Shown: positions 44,460-55,075, numbered from the stretch's first letter. The stretch is 64,000 nt of DNA from Protopterus annectens (GCF_019279795.1 NC_056744.1:1503147117-1503211116), one strand, 5' to 3'. The notes: generated from the letters alone by a model not told the origin. Made by a program: numbers and translations.

Positions 44460-45690
44460 CATCATCCTTGGCTTCACTACTAGTCTAAGTTCATGGGATG
44501 CCTTTACCTTCCTGATGGTATTTTTCAGTGCTTTTGATACCTTTTTGATGTTGAACTTGTTTTGTGGGTTTTCAGTTGTGCTGTGTATTCTAAGAAGTAC
44601 TTTTCTTTTATTGTATTATATTGTCTATGCATGCTCACTGCTAGGCTGGCTTGCTTGCTCTTGACTGTCCCACTCTATTTTGTTCTGATAGGAACTGTCT
44701 GGTTAGTATATACAGCTAGGTGAGCATGGAGTTTATTTTCATGACTACTAGCCATGTCAATATTTTTGAGGTTACAGTTCTGCTTGAATTTTGAGACTTC
44801 ATCTTGGAATTGCAGGTGGTTAGTACTTTTGAAATGTTTCAGTACTGCATGTATTTATATTTGATGGCTTTGGATTTTGAAGGAAGTTGTTACCAGTTTG
44901 TGGTCAGACTTAACTGTACAAGAGTGTACTCGTAGGATAGTGCACATAGATGCTATATTAGTAAGGACTAGGTCAAAAGTATTTTGTTCTCTAGTGGGTT
45001 CTTTGCTTATTTGGTCCAGGGAGTTGTAGGTTATGCTCACAAATTCCCTGGTTTCATAAACATTTGAGGTATAGGAATCCCAGTTTATCGAAAGATGGCT
45101 AAGGTCGCACAGGATGTTGAAGTTCCTGTGCATCTGAAGTTCATTCAGCATATTTAGGAGTCAAATTCGGTTTTCAGGGGGCATTGAAGGGGTCCAGTAA
45201 AATGCTTTGATCTGACAGTTGTTCTTATTTAGTGTGCTTTGTTTTTCCTGTGTCTCTAGGAATCTACCTCAAGGTAGTCTAGTCTTTAACAAATATGGAT
45301 ACTCTATCACAGTTCCTATTGGGCCTTCAGGCATCTTGGTATAGTGTATGTGCCTTCTGCACTTTCAAACCAGGTTTTGGTAATAATACACATACATGAA
45401 TGTGCTCCAAATGCTATATGGTGTCATGGTCAGGCAATTTTTTATTTAGACTCCTAGCATTGAGCAGTGCTACCTTGATGTCGGGTTCTTGATTTTTTTA
45501 AGGCAGTGAGATCCATTAGTGGGACTCCTGTTTAAAATGGCACTGTGGGGATAGAAAAGATTATTTAGCCAGTATGTGGAAGCCTCGGAATGAGATATAC
45601 AAGCAGTCCTTGGCAAAGCAAGTAGGACTGTACAGAAACTCATCCTAAACTGACACTTCCTGAACCTCCCCTTGAATGACACCATTTAGC
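44460..45690 (-). pseudogene. LINE ORF2 endonuclease and linker, minus strand
   Basis: Complement reads KVALLNARSLNKKLPDHD at 45482-45428 (start of the APE endonuclease), then near 45120-44875 FNILCDLSHLSINWDSYTS, FVSITYNSLDQIS, NTFDLVLTNIASMC and KSDHKLVTTSF. The usual GDFN is CDLS, so catalytic Asp and Asn are changed. A lysine-rich linker continues to DIRS-2. The upstream frame at 45685-45470 may be ORF1/ORF2 leader. Similar in layout to copy B but a different family. No RT follows before DIRS-2. Confidence 0.7.
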
Positions 45691-45935
45691 CAGCCAGTTG
45701 TTGAAACCAATCATCTTTTTCTTTGTATGTCAGTATCATTCTCGGAGAAGGAAGGATTCAACTCATTACCATGGTCTTTCCTGCATTTTTGTGACCTGAA
45801 ATATCTGTCTGCATATCCCTCAGGGTTTGCATACCAGGGTATTTACACCTTTTGTACAAGTGCCATCATTTTGTGTAAACACCATTATATTTTCCATGCA
45901 AAAAAAGAAGCTAAAACACATTTGTTTCTTTTCAG

Positions 45936-46062
45936 GTACAAGAAACTTCTGAGGTTACAGCTGCTACTTTTCCTGAAGAGGAATCACAGTTTGTGAGCAG
46001 ATCAAAAGAGGACTTTGACCAGGAAGTCATGCCTCAGAACTCTGAAACCTTAGTTTCAGCAG
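45936..46062 (+). CDS. Candidate host internal exon, gene not recognised
   Basis: A textbook acceptor (CATTTGTTTCTTTTCAG, with a CTAAAAC branch-like site about 25 bases upstream) and donor (CAG/GTAAGTGTGG) bound 127 bases. Only one frame is open across all 42 codons, starting VQETSEVTAATF and ending NSETLVSAG: acidic and Ser/Thr-rich, probably disordered. It enters in phase 0 and leaves in phase 1. No TE similarity seen. It lies in the 1.7 kb between two opposed DIRS elements. I do not recognise the protein; the exon call rests on splice sites and the single open frame. Confidence 0.55.
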
Positions 46063-46174
46063 GTAAGTGTGGCCACACATTAGAAACAGAGACCTTTATT
46101 CTGATAGCCTGCATGCTTCTTTTTAAAACTGCCTTCCAGGATAATTCACAAAATTTCACTTTACATGCAAAAAA

Positions 46175-46362
46175 TAGAAGTTATGTTCTTACCATAACGT
46201 TCCATGTTAGTTGTCTTCTTCTCGCCTTCTTCTTGCTGGATGGGTTCGGAGCCGACCTCGGCTCCGACTCGGCCACTCTAAAGCTCGAGAGTTGGTTCCA
46301 CCGGCTCGAGGCTCCCCTTATATCCCACAATGCTAGGCGAGAGTTACCTCAGATCTCGTTTG
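46175..46362 (-). repeat. DIRS-3 right ITR (element orientation) with extension
   Basis: Outer extension AGTTATGTTCTTACCATAAC followed by the inverted copy of 52179-52336. Includes GGAGCCGACCTCGGCTCC, an 18-base near-palindrome. Confidence 0.92.
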
Positions 46363-46564
46363 TAAGCTAACCCCAGCTTATAACAGAAACAGTATAACTG
46401 TAAAAAACAGAATCCACCTCTAAGAACAGGAAGAAGAAGGGTGACCTACATCCTGAAACAAGAAATATGCATAATAGCATATAGCTAAGAAAGAGGTGGC
46501 AGAAAGAGAGGTCACGATCACAACTCCTCTAGGTCTGTCCAGGCCAGGGGGAAGGAGGGTGGGA

Positions 46565-46669
46565 CGCAAGAAGAAGGCGAGAAGAAGACAACTAACATGG
46601 AACGTTATGGTAAGAACATAACTTCTATATGTTAAGTTGTCTATCTCCTTCATTCTTGCTGGATGGGAC
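46565..46669 (-). repeat. DIRS-3 internal complementary region
   Basis: Complements both DIRS-3 termini: GAACATAACTTCTATATGTT is the joined right-end/left-end junction. Same position relative to YR as in DIRS-1 and -2. Confidence 0.92.
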
Positions 46670-46695
46670 CGTCCCTAGCACCTTGTCCCGGTGGC

Positions 46696-47660
46696 CTAAC
46701 GGAACAGACTCCTGAGAACAGTGGAACCAAAATTAGCTCTATGCCTAGAAGCTAAATCCAACTTATAATGGGAAATAAAAGTGTGAGGAGTAGCCCAAGT
46801 AGCCGCTGCACAAATGGTGTCAATAGGCAGTCTGTCTTGGAAGGCTAGAGAAGTAGCCAAAGCTCTGGTGGAATGTGCTTTAGGCTTATTAGGCAGTTTT
46901 GGTGTCTAATCTCATAAACAAGGGTAATCAGAGATGTTAGCCATCTGGATAAAGATACCTTTGAAACTGGAAGTCCCTTTCTGCTTTCCGCATAGGAGAC
47001 AAACAGTTGATCAGATTTTCTGAATTGTTTCGTCCTGTCCAAGTAGTACCTTAATTGACGATGAACATCCAGACAGTGTAATTTTTGTTCAGACCTATTT
47101 GAATACTCAGGAAAAGACAGGGAGGTCAATGCACTGGTTTAGATTTGATGTTGAAACCACCTTAGGCAAAAGGACGGGTTAGTTCGTAGGAAACTCTGTC
47201 CTTATGGAACACAAGGTAAGGAGAACGACAACTGAGTGCTTGAAGTTCTGAAATTCTTCTAGCTGATGTGATAGCCACCAGAAAGAGAGTTTTCCATGAT
47301 AATAACTTTAAGGAACATGAAGCTGCAGGTTCGAAGGGAAAGAATCAAAGAAGCAAGAACTAAATTTAGGTCCCAAGGAGAAGGAGGATTTCTTACAGGA
47401 GGTCTGAGAAGAAAAACTCCTTTCAAAAAGGCTTTGCAGAGTTTGTGGGACATTAGGGCAGATTCAGAAATACCCACATGGAAATTAGAAATAGCCGCCA
47501 ATTGAACCTTAAGAGTAGATGGAGATGAACCTGCATGGAAAAGTTCAGCAAGAAAATCAAGGACTAGTTGGATGGAAGCGGTGAAAGGATCTATGTCCTT
47601 TCCTTGTGCCCAATATGAAAAACGTTTCCACTTACTCAAATAAATCTTTCGAGTGGAAGA
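46696..47660 (-). pseudogene. DIRS-3 tyrosine recombinase, frameshifted
   Basis: Core-binding half open from 47639 (MSKWKRFSYWAQGKDIDPF) to about 47259, then a frame change. Catalytic Arg block ITSARRISELQALS read near 47275-47235. The His-x-x-Arg block has changed: KHIPPELWLLL is read where DIRS-2 has KAHSTRSLATS, a 1-base shift hiding HSTR-like codons. Remaining conserved piece RSEQKLHCLDVHRQLRYYLD followed by RTK (near 47110-47035). Stop tag at 46698-46696. Not functional as it stands. Confidence 0.85.
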
Positions 47661-47715
47661 TTTATGGAAGCTATCAAAATATCTCTAACAGAGTGAGATA
47701 ATTGAGGAAGCCTGG

Positions 47716-48530
47716 CTACGGTTGGAAGTGGAGGAACCAAGCAGTGAGGTTCAGAGAGGGGAGGGAGCGATGAAACTGACCCGACTGATGGATCAAAAGA
47801 TCTGGAACTAGGTCCAGATTCCACGGTCGCTCCAAAAGAAATCGATGCAGAAAGGGGAACCACACTTGCCGAGGCCAGTAAGGAGCAATGAGGATCAATG
47901 AGGCCTTCTGAGCGATAGCTTTCTGTGTTACTTGAGAGATCAGTGGGAAAGGTGGAAATGCATACAGAAGTCCCCGGGGCCAAACTTGGACTAGCGCGTC
48001 CCTGCTGGGTTGGCCTGGTAAAGGGAATAGAGTGAAGTATTCTCTGCACTTGCTGTTTTGGGGAGTAGCAAAAAGATCGCAGCAAGGCTGACCCCACTTG
48101 AGAAAAATCTCTCTCACTACAGAGTCTTTCAGAGACCACTCGTGAGGCATGAGAATAGCTCTGCTCAACTTGTCCGCAATGTGATTGGACTTCCCGGGGA
48201 TGTGCGTTGCTGTCAGAAAACGCTGAGAAGAAATCGCCCATTGCCACAGTCTGAGTGCTTCTCGACACAGGGGGTATGATCTGGTTCCGCCTTGTTTGTT
48301 GATGTACCACACTACAGACATATTGTCTGTCTGGATTGCAATCGTTCCCAAAGGAAGAGAGTGTTGAAGGGCTTGCAACGCTAAAAGCACTGCTCTCATC
48401 TCCAGAACATTTATGTGCAAGTGGCATTCGTTTGGTTGCCATGTGCCCTGGACTGTCCTGCCCTGATAATGCCCCCCCCCACCCGATCAGGGAGGCATCC
48501 GTTGTCAGAGTAGCAACCGGAGGAGGTGGA
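47716..48530 (-). CDS. DIRS-3 RNase H and methyltransferase-like domain
   Basis: A frame of 234 codons (48420-47716) is open. It includes HINVLEMRAVLLALQ (Glu), IAIQTDNMSVVWYINKQGG (Asp) and HIPGKSNHIADKLSRAI (Asp). The methyltransferase-like part has CDLFATPQNSKCREYF, RDALVQVWPRGLLYAFPPFP and LILIAPYWPRQVWFPF. The first RNase H block (TLTTDASLIGWGG, near 48508-48470) is in the neighbouring frame, so one frameshift near 48430 separates it. The D-x-ATP-x-N-x-KC-x-YF and W-x-x-x-L-x-x-FPP layout matches phage N6-adenine methyltransferases, except that N-P-P-Y is not kept. The best copy of this region. Confidence 0.87.
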
Positions 48531-49440
48531 ACAAATGGTCTCCCCAACAGGAGCTGGGGGGAAGACATCCACCACATGAGATGCTTTTGCACGCCATGTG
48601 ATCATAATGGTGTGAGACATTGGAAGTTCCTGGTATGACCATTGAGAAAAAAGCATCCACTGAAGGATCCGCATGTGGTATCTGGCCAATGGAAGGAGAT
48701 GTATGGCCGCTGCCATGATTCCCAACACCTTTAGAACTAACCTGGCTTTGGCTCTGTTGTTGTTGAGAAGTAGTGATACTAATTTTTGAATGTCTGATAT
48801 CCTTTGGTTCGTTAGTGTTGCAGACATGTTTACAGTATCTAAATTTGCGCCTATGTAGGTAATAGTACGACAAGGCGACAAAACAGACTTTTCGCAATTT
48901 ATTGAGATACCCAGTTTTTGACAGACGCGAAAAGTGTAATCTCTGGCCATCAGAAGGAGATGCTTGGTGGGAGCTGTGAGGAGCCAGTCGTCCAAATATG
49001 GAAACACCTGGAATCCTTGTCGTCTCAGGTGAGAAGCTACCACTGCCATGCATTTGGTAAACACCGGGGCAGTGGTGAGACCAAAGGGCAGGGCCCTGAA
49101 TTGAAAATGACTGGTTCCCAGCCTGAAGCGGAGGAATCTTCTGGAGCGTCTGTTCATCTTTATGTGATAGTACGCGTCCTGAAGGTCTATAGAGCACATC
49201 CAGTTTCCTTTCCCCAATAGGGGAAGAATGGATTGCAGCGTGACCATCCGAAATCTTGTTTTCTTGACCGATCTGTTCAAGATACTGAGATCCAAAATTG
49301 GTCTCCAGTCCCCTGTTTTCTTTGGAACTAAAAAGAACCTTGAGTAGATTCCGGATCCTAGTTGGTCTGCTGGCACTGTCTGAATAGCTCTTTTTGCAAG
49401 CAGTTTTGAAATTTCCAAAGCTGCTATATCCCTTTGAGCG
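48531..49440 (-). CDS. DIRS-3 reverse transcriptase, open
   Basis: Open for 335 codons (49418-48411), covering the whole RT. Blocks: SRFFLVPKKTGDWRPILDLS, FRMVTLQSILPLLGKGNWM, CSIDLQDAYYHIKMNRRSRR, ALPFGLTTAPVFTKCMAVV (one residue shorter than DIRS-1, which has APRVF) and the catalytic YLDD at 48998-48987. Connection region MAAAIHLLPLARYHMRILQW at the end. No stop within RT. The first 60 codons of pol lie in another frame upstream (49611 onward). Most complete RT in the window. Confidence 0.9.
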
Positions 49441-49679
49441 AGAGGAACATCTGGAAGGGATTTTTGACTGATTTGGAAAAGCGAAGAAAGGGAATAGAAT
49501 AACCTTCGAAATGATGGACTGTACCCATTTGTCTTGTGTCAAGGATAGCCAGGCTTCTGGGTACAGTGACAATCTTCCCGACTGCCTCGAAGATGGGCAG
49601 TCGGGCAACACCTCAGGGATGCTGAAAGGGCTTATCGGAGGACGTTCGATTGCCCTGGTTCTGCGGACCCTCTGCCTCT

Positions 49680-51843
49680 AGGGCGACGTCTACCATTATT
49701 GTTCCCCTCTGCCTCTGGCGGGAACCGACTCTGTCGTCAGGCTAAGTCCCTTGAGATTGTTTACGGAACCACATCTTTCCCCTTCTGGCCTTTGGGGTAA
49801 GGCCTAGAAGGAGTAGAAAACGGACTCCGACGGCAGAAAGGGTCTTGCCATCAGTCTCGCACCTAGTCAGGGTCTCTTTCACTTGTGGACCAAAAGAGAT
49901 GATCCATCAAAAGGGAGTTCGTGAAAAGACGCCTTGAAAGGTTCCGCAAAATTGCATAGCCGCATCCAGGCGTGCCTACGTAAGGCTACCCCTGTTCCTG
50001 GCTCTGCTCGCTCCATCGGCCGCATAAGAGAGGAGGCGCATGGAGGAGTTGGAAATAGAATTAGGATAGCCAGCTGCGTGTTCATTTTCTCTTGAAACCC
50101 GCAGCTGTAGGGTCCTTCAGCATTTCACTCGCTTCTTTGATCAAGTCCCTTTGAAGACGAGTGAAATGGCACAGGTAATTCAGCTAACGCATAGTAAATG
50201 TCGCTGAGGAGAACATCCGCTTCCGTACCTATCCATGGACCTAGATTCCTTGTTAGGTGGATGGACAGGCACTGAAGGATCGGCCAGTTCCTTCTTTGTG
50301 GCGGCAGCTACCACCATAGCATCCACAGAGACTCCTTTTGATAAAAATTCCTTGTCTGATGGAGCTGTGATGAATTTGGAGGGTCTCCTGGGAGTGGGGT
50401 CCACTGAATCAGGAGCCGTCCATGCCTTTTTAGCAACCACCTGCATGAGGGGGTCAAGGGGGACACCCAGGAGGTGGAAGGACGAGAGCCAAACGCCTCA
50501 AGATACACAGATTCGTCCTCCGAAGGGTTGAGGGCTGGCCAATTTCCCTCTGTTTAAGGATCTCCAGAATGTCTGCAAATGAGACATCTTCAGAAGGGGA
50601 ACGGGGAACCCTCAGAATCATCCAGATCTGTGTCCGACGTGATAGACTCAGGTGAGTCAATGTGCTTCCTCTTGCACTTCCTCTTCCGAGGGGCTCTTCT
50701 GCCAAATCAGGAGAGGCCTCGAAGAGGATGAAATCCCCAAAGGGAGCTCCTGAGGAGTTGGCTCTCTGCGGTCCGGGATGAGGGAGTGAGTCGACTTACC
50801 CTGAGGCAGCATAGAGGGAGGGGCTGACGGAGCCGACTGTGGAGTAGAGCCAGGCTCTAACACACTCCGCATGACCTCGAAAGCACCCCTGTCAGGCAGA
50901 GCCAGAGGTCCCCGCTCCGAGGAGCTAAGGATCCCCCTCGGCACCGACAGTGATGGCTCCGAGGCCGATGTCGGAGCCGAACTCACCAGCGCCGAAGCAC
51001 CGAGAGGGAGAGGAGGGTCGGACAAGGGTCCGATGCCACTCACCCCCTCGGAGCCGACGAGGGAAGTCCGGCGCCGAGATTCCTCCATGGAAGAAAACGG
51101 AGCTGACGACGGAGCCGAAGACAATTGTCTCGGCTCCGAGGTGACCACAGTCTCGGTTCCGACACGACCCGGCTCCGAACTCAAGAGAGTCGAAGGAGGA
51201 AGGAGTTGATGGACCGGGGCAGGCACCGACTGATGAGTCAGGCTCTGAAGCATCTGGGCTAGTGCCTCGGACTTGAGTAGTCGACTCACCACCCTCTGAA
51301 GGTCATGATCGGACAGCCTCGATGACCTAGAGGAATGAGACCTTTGGCTCCGTTCAGACAGCAGGGGAGATCCTGGAGCCGAATGAACGGAGCCAAGAGA
51401 AGGTGACCTAGACCTCTTTCTGGTTGTCGGCTCAAGATCTTGTCGGAGCCGACACGGGTACCTCGATAACCTCGGCTCTGGCGAGCCGAGAAGCCACAGA
51501 AACTGTGGACTGAGTCTTATCGGCTCCAGCCGAGCCGATAAAGGCAAAGGTTGAACAACCTGAGGTCTCGGCTCAGAAGCCGGAGCCGAAGACCTCGATG
51601 CCTTGGAGGGCTTCCCTGTTGAGACAGACAGGGAATCCTCAGGCTTCAACAAGCCTCTCAAAATAAGCTTGTTTTTCTTTCCTGCAGGACCCTGGGGCTG
51701 AAGCCATGGCAGACAGCACAGGAGTCCTGCAGGTGCAAAGGCCCCAGACAATAGACACAAGAAGTGTGAGCGTCTGTCAGAGACATTTTCTGACAGCACG
51801 CATCACACTTCTTGAATCCGGAGACCTTTGCTTCTTTTGACAT
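49680..51843 (-). pseudogene. DIRS-3 gag-like ORF1, frameshifted
   Basis: ATG at 51843 (MSKEAKVSGFKKCDACCQKM). Zinc-type module through CVYCLGPLHLQDSCAVCHGF, then a shift near 51665 into a 380-codon frame (51799-50657) with the Ser-Ala-Pro region, SERSQRSHSSRSSRLSDHDL and LGASALVSSAPTSASEPSL. Later blocks in other frames: SEDVSFADILEILKQ (near 50600-50555), SVDAMVVAAATKKELADPS (near 50340-50280) and GTGVALRRHAWMRLCNFAEP (near 50005-49940). An Arg-rich end follows. Codons use the same TCGGCTCCG iteration as DIRS-2. Confidence 0.85.
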
Positions 51844-52178
51844 AGCCTAACTGGTGAACACAAACACACACTCAAACACACCAGTTATACCCTGTCAGAA
51901 TAACAACTTTAGTAAAAATACTAAAAAAATAAAGTACAATAAACAGTAGTACACTACACAAACACTCCCTAGGGAAGGGAAGGCCTAAGGCCCAAGGGAA
52001 GAACTAAAAGTTCTTTTAACAAGAAACGGGAAAAAATTAGGTTCGGGGATAAAGTTCAATGAACTATACTAATTTAAGAATTATTAAACTAAAAAAGGGG
52101 TAAAAAGAGTAACTTTTTATAGAAAAAGCTAAAACTCACCAGGAACCGGTAGAACAACCAACCTCGAAGCTGTAGCGG

Positions 52179-52336
52179 CAAACGAGATCTGAGGTAACTC
52201 TCGCCTAGCATTGTGGGATATAAGGGGAGCCTCGAGCCGGTGGAACCAACTCTCGAGCTTTAGAGTGGCCGAGTCGGAGCCGAGGTCGGCTCCGAACCCA
52301 TCCAGCAAGAATGAAGGCGAGATAGACAACTTAACA
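52179..52336 (-). repeat. DIRS-3 left ITR (element orientation)
   Basis: About 158 bases inverted to 46175-46362, lacking the outer extension found at the other end. Confidence 0.92.
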
Positions 52337-52649
52337 TGGTTCTGTTCCCCTCACATGCGTAACGCTTCTGCTGTTATCAGCTTTTCTTTCAGTAGGTTAC
52401 AGTGATTATTGAACACTCTCTTAATGCTCCACTTCACATTTTTAATATCTTCTGCTTTACAACATCGGCATTGTTTCCAAACATTGATGTCCTTACATAT
52501 GAAAAAGAGCCTGTGTCTTGAAAGCTTTGCTGTTTGTTATCTTCATTAAATTTTACAAATGTTGGAACAGTGGTTGTTTTTTTGTCTTGAATTTTTTCTG
52601 TTTAACCACTGGATCTTAAGCTACCTGGAGCACAATATTTTGTTTATTT
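52337..52649. other. No recognised feature
   Basis: Flank between DIRS-3 and DIRS-4. A TTTTCTTTCAG-like acceptor lies near 52381-52392 but no supported exon follows. Confidence 0.4.
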
Positions 52650-52654
52650 GTTTA

Positions 52655-52900
52655 TTGATGTCAAGGCTAAACCTATGGATGTTCTTGTGGGTCATAAGCA
52701 TTTGTTTAATGCTTCTGTTGCGGAATTAAGTCCCTGCAAGAAAAGGGTAAGGCCTTACAGGAGTTGAAGCATATTTTTGTTTCACCTATTCCCAAGTTTC
52801 AGAGGAATTACCCTAACAAGCCTGCCTTTGTCAGTAGACAGTCTTGCCCTCCCCCAGGGATAAAAAGGTTGGTAGAAGGGCTCCACCTGGTAAGGCTACC
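52655..52900 (+). pseudogene. DIRS-4 gag C-terminal remnant
   Basis: Reads VKAKPMDVLVGHKHLF and, after a frame change, LQELKHIFVSPIPKFQRNYP. This parallels VKFKLLDVQLHKENLF and the LQVQPTRFSRHYPFKNW segment near the gag end in DIRS-5 (57610-57785). The rest of gag is absent. Alignment is short and gapped but in the right order directly before RT. Confidence 0.6.
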
Positions 52901-52999
52901 TAAACTCCTTCTACTCAGAGCCACCTTTTCCTGACAAACCAGTTGCTGTCTGACTATCCTTGTCCTGTTCTTACTCCCATTCCTCTTTCTCAACATCTT

Positions 53000-53960
53000 T
53001 CCCTCTCCGTTCCTTTTTGGTTAAAGATCACCCAAGTCTCCCAAATTCTTTCCATCATTTGACAGGATTATTAAATGGTTTAGAAATCCCCCCCCCTTTT
53101 TCGACATTCCTCAGCCTCCTCAGGAACAAATGTTGGCTCAAGGAACAATTCAAGAAGTTCCAATCCCTCAGAGGGGGAAGGGATTTTCTTCCATAATGTT
53201 CTTGGTCCCCAGGAAAGAAGGCATTTGGAGACCATTCTGGACCTTTCTCAACTAAATACCATTTAGAAGATCCTTTACTTTCAGATGCTGCCCCCTCAAA
53301 CCTTCTTTCCTGTGCTGCTTCCTCAGGCTTTTCTAGTCTCCCTGGATCTGAAAGATGCTTATTTACACATCTCTGTTCATCCCCCTTTGAGGAAGTTTTT
53401 ACATTTCTCTGTTGCTTCCTGGCATTTTCAGTTCTCTGCTTTGCCTTTTGGCCTCTCTACTTCCCCAAGGGTCTTCATTAAATGCCTCACTCCTGTGATT
53501 GCTTTCTGCAGGTTAAAAGGGATACAGGTCTTTCCTTACCTGGACAACCTGCTTATTCAGGCCTCCTGTACAGAGATATTACTTCAGTATTTAAATTTTG
53601 CTGTTTCTGTCCTGCAAATTCTGGGGTCTACTGTAAATTTCTAAACGTCTTCCTGCCTCCTTTTGAGTATCATGTTTTTTCTGGGATGCAGGATTTCAGA
53701 CTGTTCCAATGATGGCATCCCTGCCTCCTCCCAAGGCTTTAACACTGATTGCTTTCTTTAAATCCATTCTTCCTCTGGCTTCAGTTACATCCAGAGAATT
53801 TCTAAGGACTCTCTGTTTTTTGGCTTCCCCCATTCCTATGCTCCTTCTAGCCAAACTCCACATGAGAAAGCTTCAGTGGCTTCTAAAGTCTGTTTGGCTT
53901 TAACATTCTCATCCTTTAGATTTTCTAGTCCCTCTACTTCCATGCCTCAAGCGGGAACTT
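53000..53960 (+). pseudogene. DIRS-4 reverse transcriptase
   Basis: RT leader near 53060-53200 (MLAQGTIQEVPIPQRGKGFS), FLVPRKEGIWRP (near 53201-53236), then FLVSLDLKDAYLHISVHPPL (near 53330-53390), SALPFGLSTSPRVFIKCLTP (near 53434-53490) and the catalytic site YLDN (53537-53548) instead of YLDD. The second catalytic aspartate is thus Asn. Stops near 53260 and 53641. The connection segment (MRKLQWLLKSVWL) ends at 53903. The sequence then jumps to pre-YR sequence, showing a deletion of about 1 kb. Confidence 0.8.
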
Positions 53961-54039
53961 TAGTGGTGGATTCATCATTTGTCCCTCAACCCAGGGCTTC
54001 CTTTTCAACCTCCACTCCCCTCCAATCCCCTGTCTGGAA

Positions 54040-55075
54040 CATTTGGTATTGTAGGTGATAAAGATTTAGTCCCCTACAGACGCCTATTTTATGAGGACGT
54101 GCTTCACGTCCTGCAGGAGGCCTGGAAACCCACTACTAGGAAATCTTACTTGTCCAAATGGAAAAGGTTTACTTTTTGGTGTCTTTCTTATAACTTGGAT
54201 CCACTTACTGTGGATGTTCCTTTGGTTCTGTCTTATTTGTGTGTATTGCTCAATGCTTATTTGGCATATTCTTCTGTTAAGGTCCATCTATCAGCTATTT
54301 CTGCTTGTCTGCCTTTGATTCCCCCTTTCGCCTCTAGTTTTGAGGCAAAACCATTTCTTAAATCCATCCTTCACATTAGGCCTCCCAAGAAGCCTGTCCT
54401 TTCTTTCTGGGACATTAATTTTGTTTTAGAAAAATTGACTCAGGCTCCCTTCGAGACTGCTACTTCAGCTTCCTTACAGGATTGTTCTTGGAAGACTGTT
54501 CTTCTTTTGGCCCTTACCTCTGCCAAATAGGTGTCTGAGCTGCAAGCCCTTATGGCTGTTATTCCTTTTTTTGTTTTTTCATGAGGACGAGATGTCCCTT
54601 CATAATAATCATTCTCCCTTAACCAGTCTATTCATTTGTCCACTTTTTTCCCTTCTCCACACACTGCTAGTGAGAAAGCTTTGCACACAATGGATTTGCA
54701 TAGACAACTCGGATACTATTCAGATAACACTAAAGCTTTTCGTAAATCTGAACATCTTTTTGTTTCTTTTCATCTTAGGTCTTTAGGGTTGGTTGTTCCC
54801 AAGCAAACTATTTCTTCTTGGATATTTAAAGCCATTTCTTTTTGCTATTCTAATTCATGGGAAGAGCCTTTCGTCTTCTGTTACAGCTCATTTTATTAAG
54901 GATTTGGTTTCTTCTGGTACTTTTATCAAGGGTTTGGATACTAATTCTATTCTTGAGATGGCTACCTGGACTTCTATGCATACCTTTACCAAACATTTTT
55001 AGTTGGATGTGATTTCTAGGACCAGAGCTGACTTTGCCGGGGCCATTCTCCATGGCTTCTTAGAGGGCTGTGCTG
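54040..55075 (+). pseudogene. DIRS-4 tyrosine recombinase, catalytic residues lost
   Basis: Core-binding half open: LQEAWKPTTRKSYLSKWKRF (near 54103-54165) to SWKTVLLLALTSAK at 54530, then a tag exactly where the catalytic Arg of A-R-R-V-S-E-L should be. Later blocks: DLHRQLGYYSDNTKAFRKSE (near 54693-54750). The His-x-x-Arg box reads HFIK (near 54890), and the Tyr position is Phe followed by a stop (KHF-stop, near 54994-55002). Every catalytic position except His is destroyed. Confidence 0.85.

Larger units (their letters stand above)
46175..52336 (-). mobile_element. DIRS-3: near-complete DIRS retrotransposon, minus strand
   Basis: 6.16 kb, same organisation as DIRS-2 and close to it in sequence, reading right to left. 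RT and RNase H/MT frames are long and open; gag and YR have frameshifts. Termini, ICR and right-end extension are all present. Confidence 0.94.

Noticed and set aside
37780..45690. A single minus-strand LINE split by DIRS-2 (37780-38131 plus 44460-45690)
   Set aside because: Orientation and order fit, but the RT between linker and C-terminus is absent on both sides, so two unrelated fragments are equally likely.
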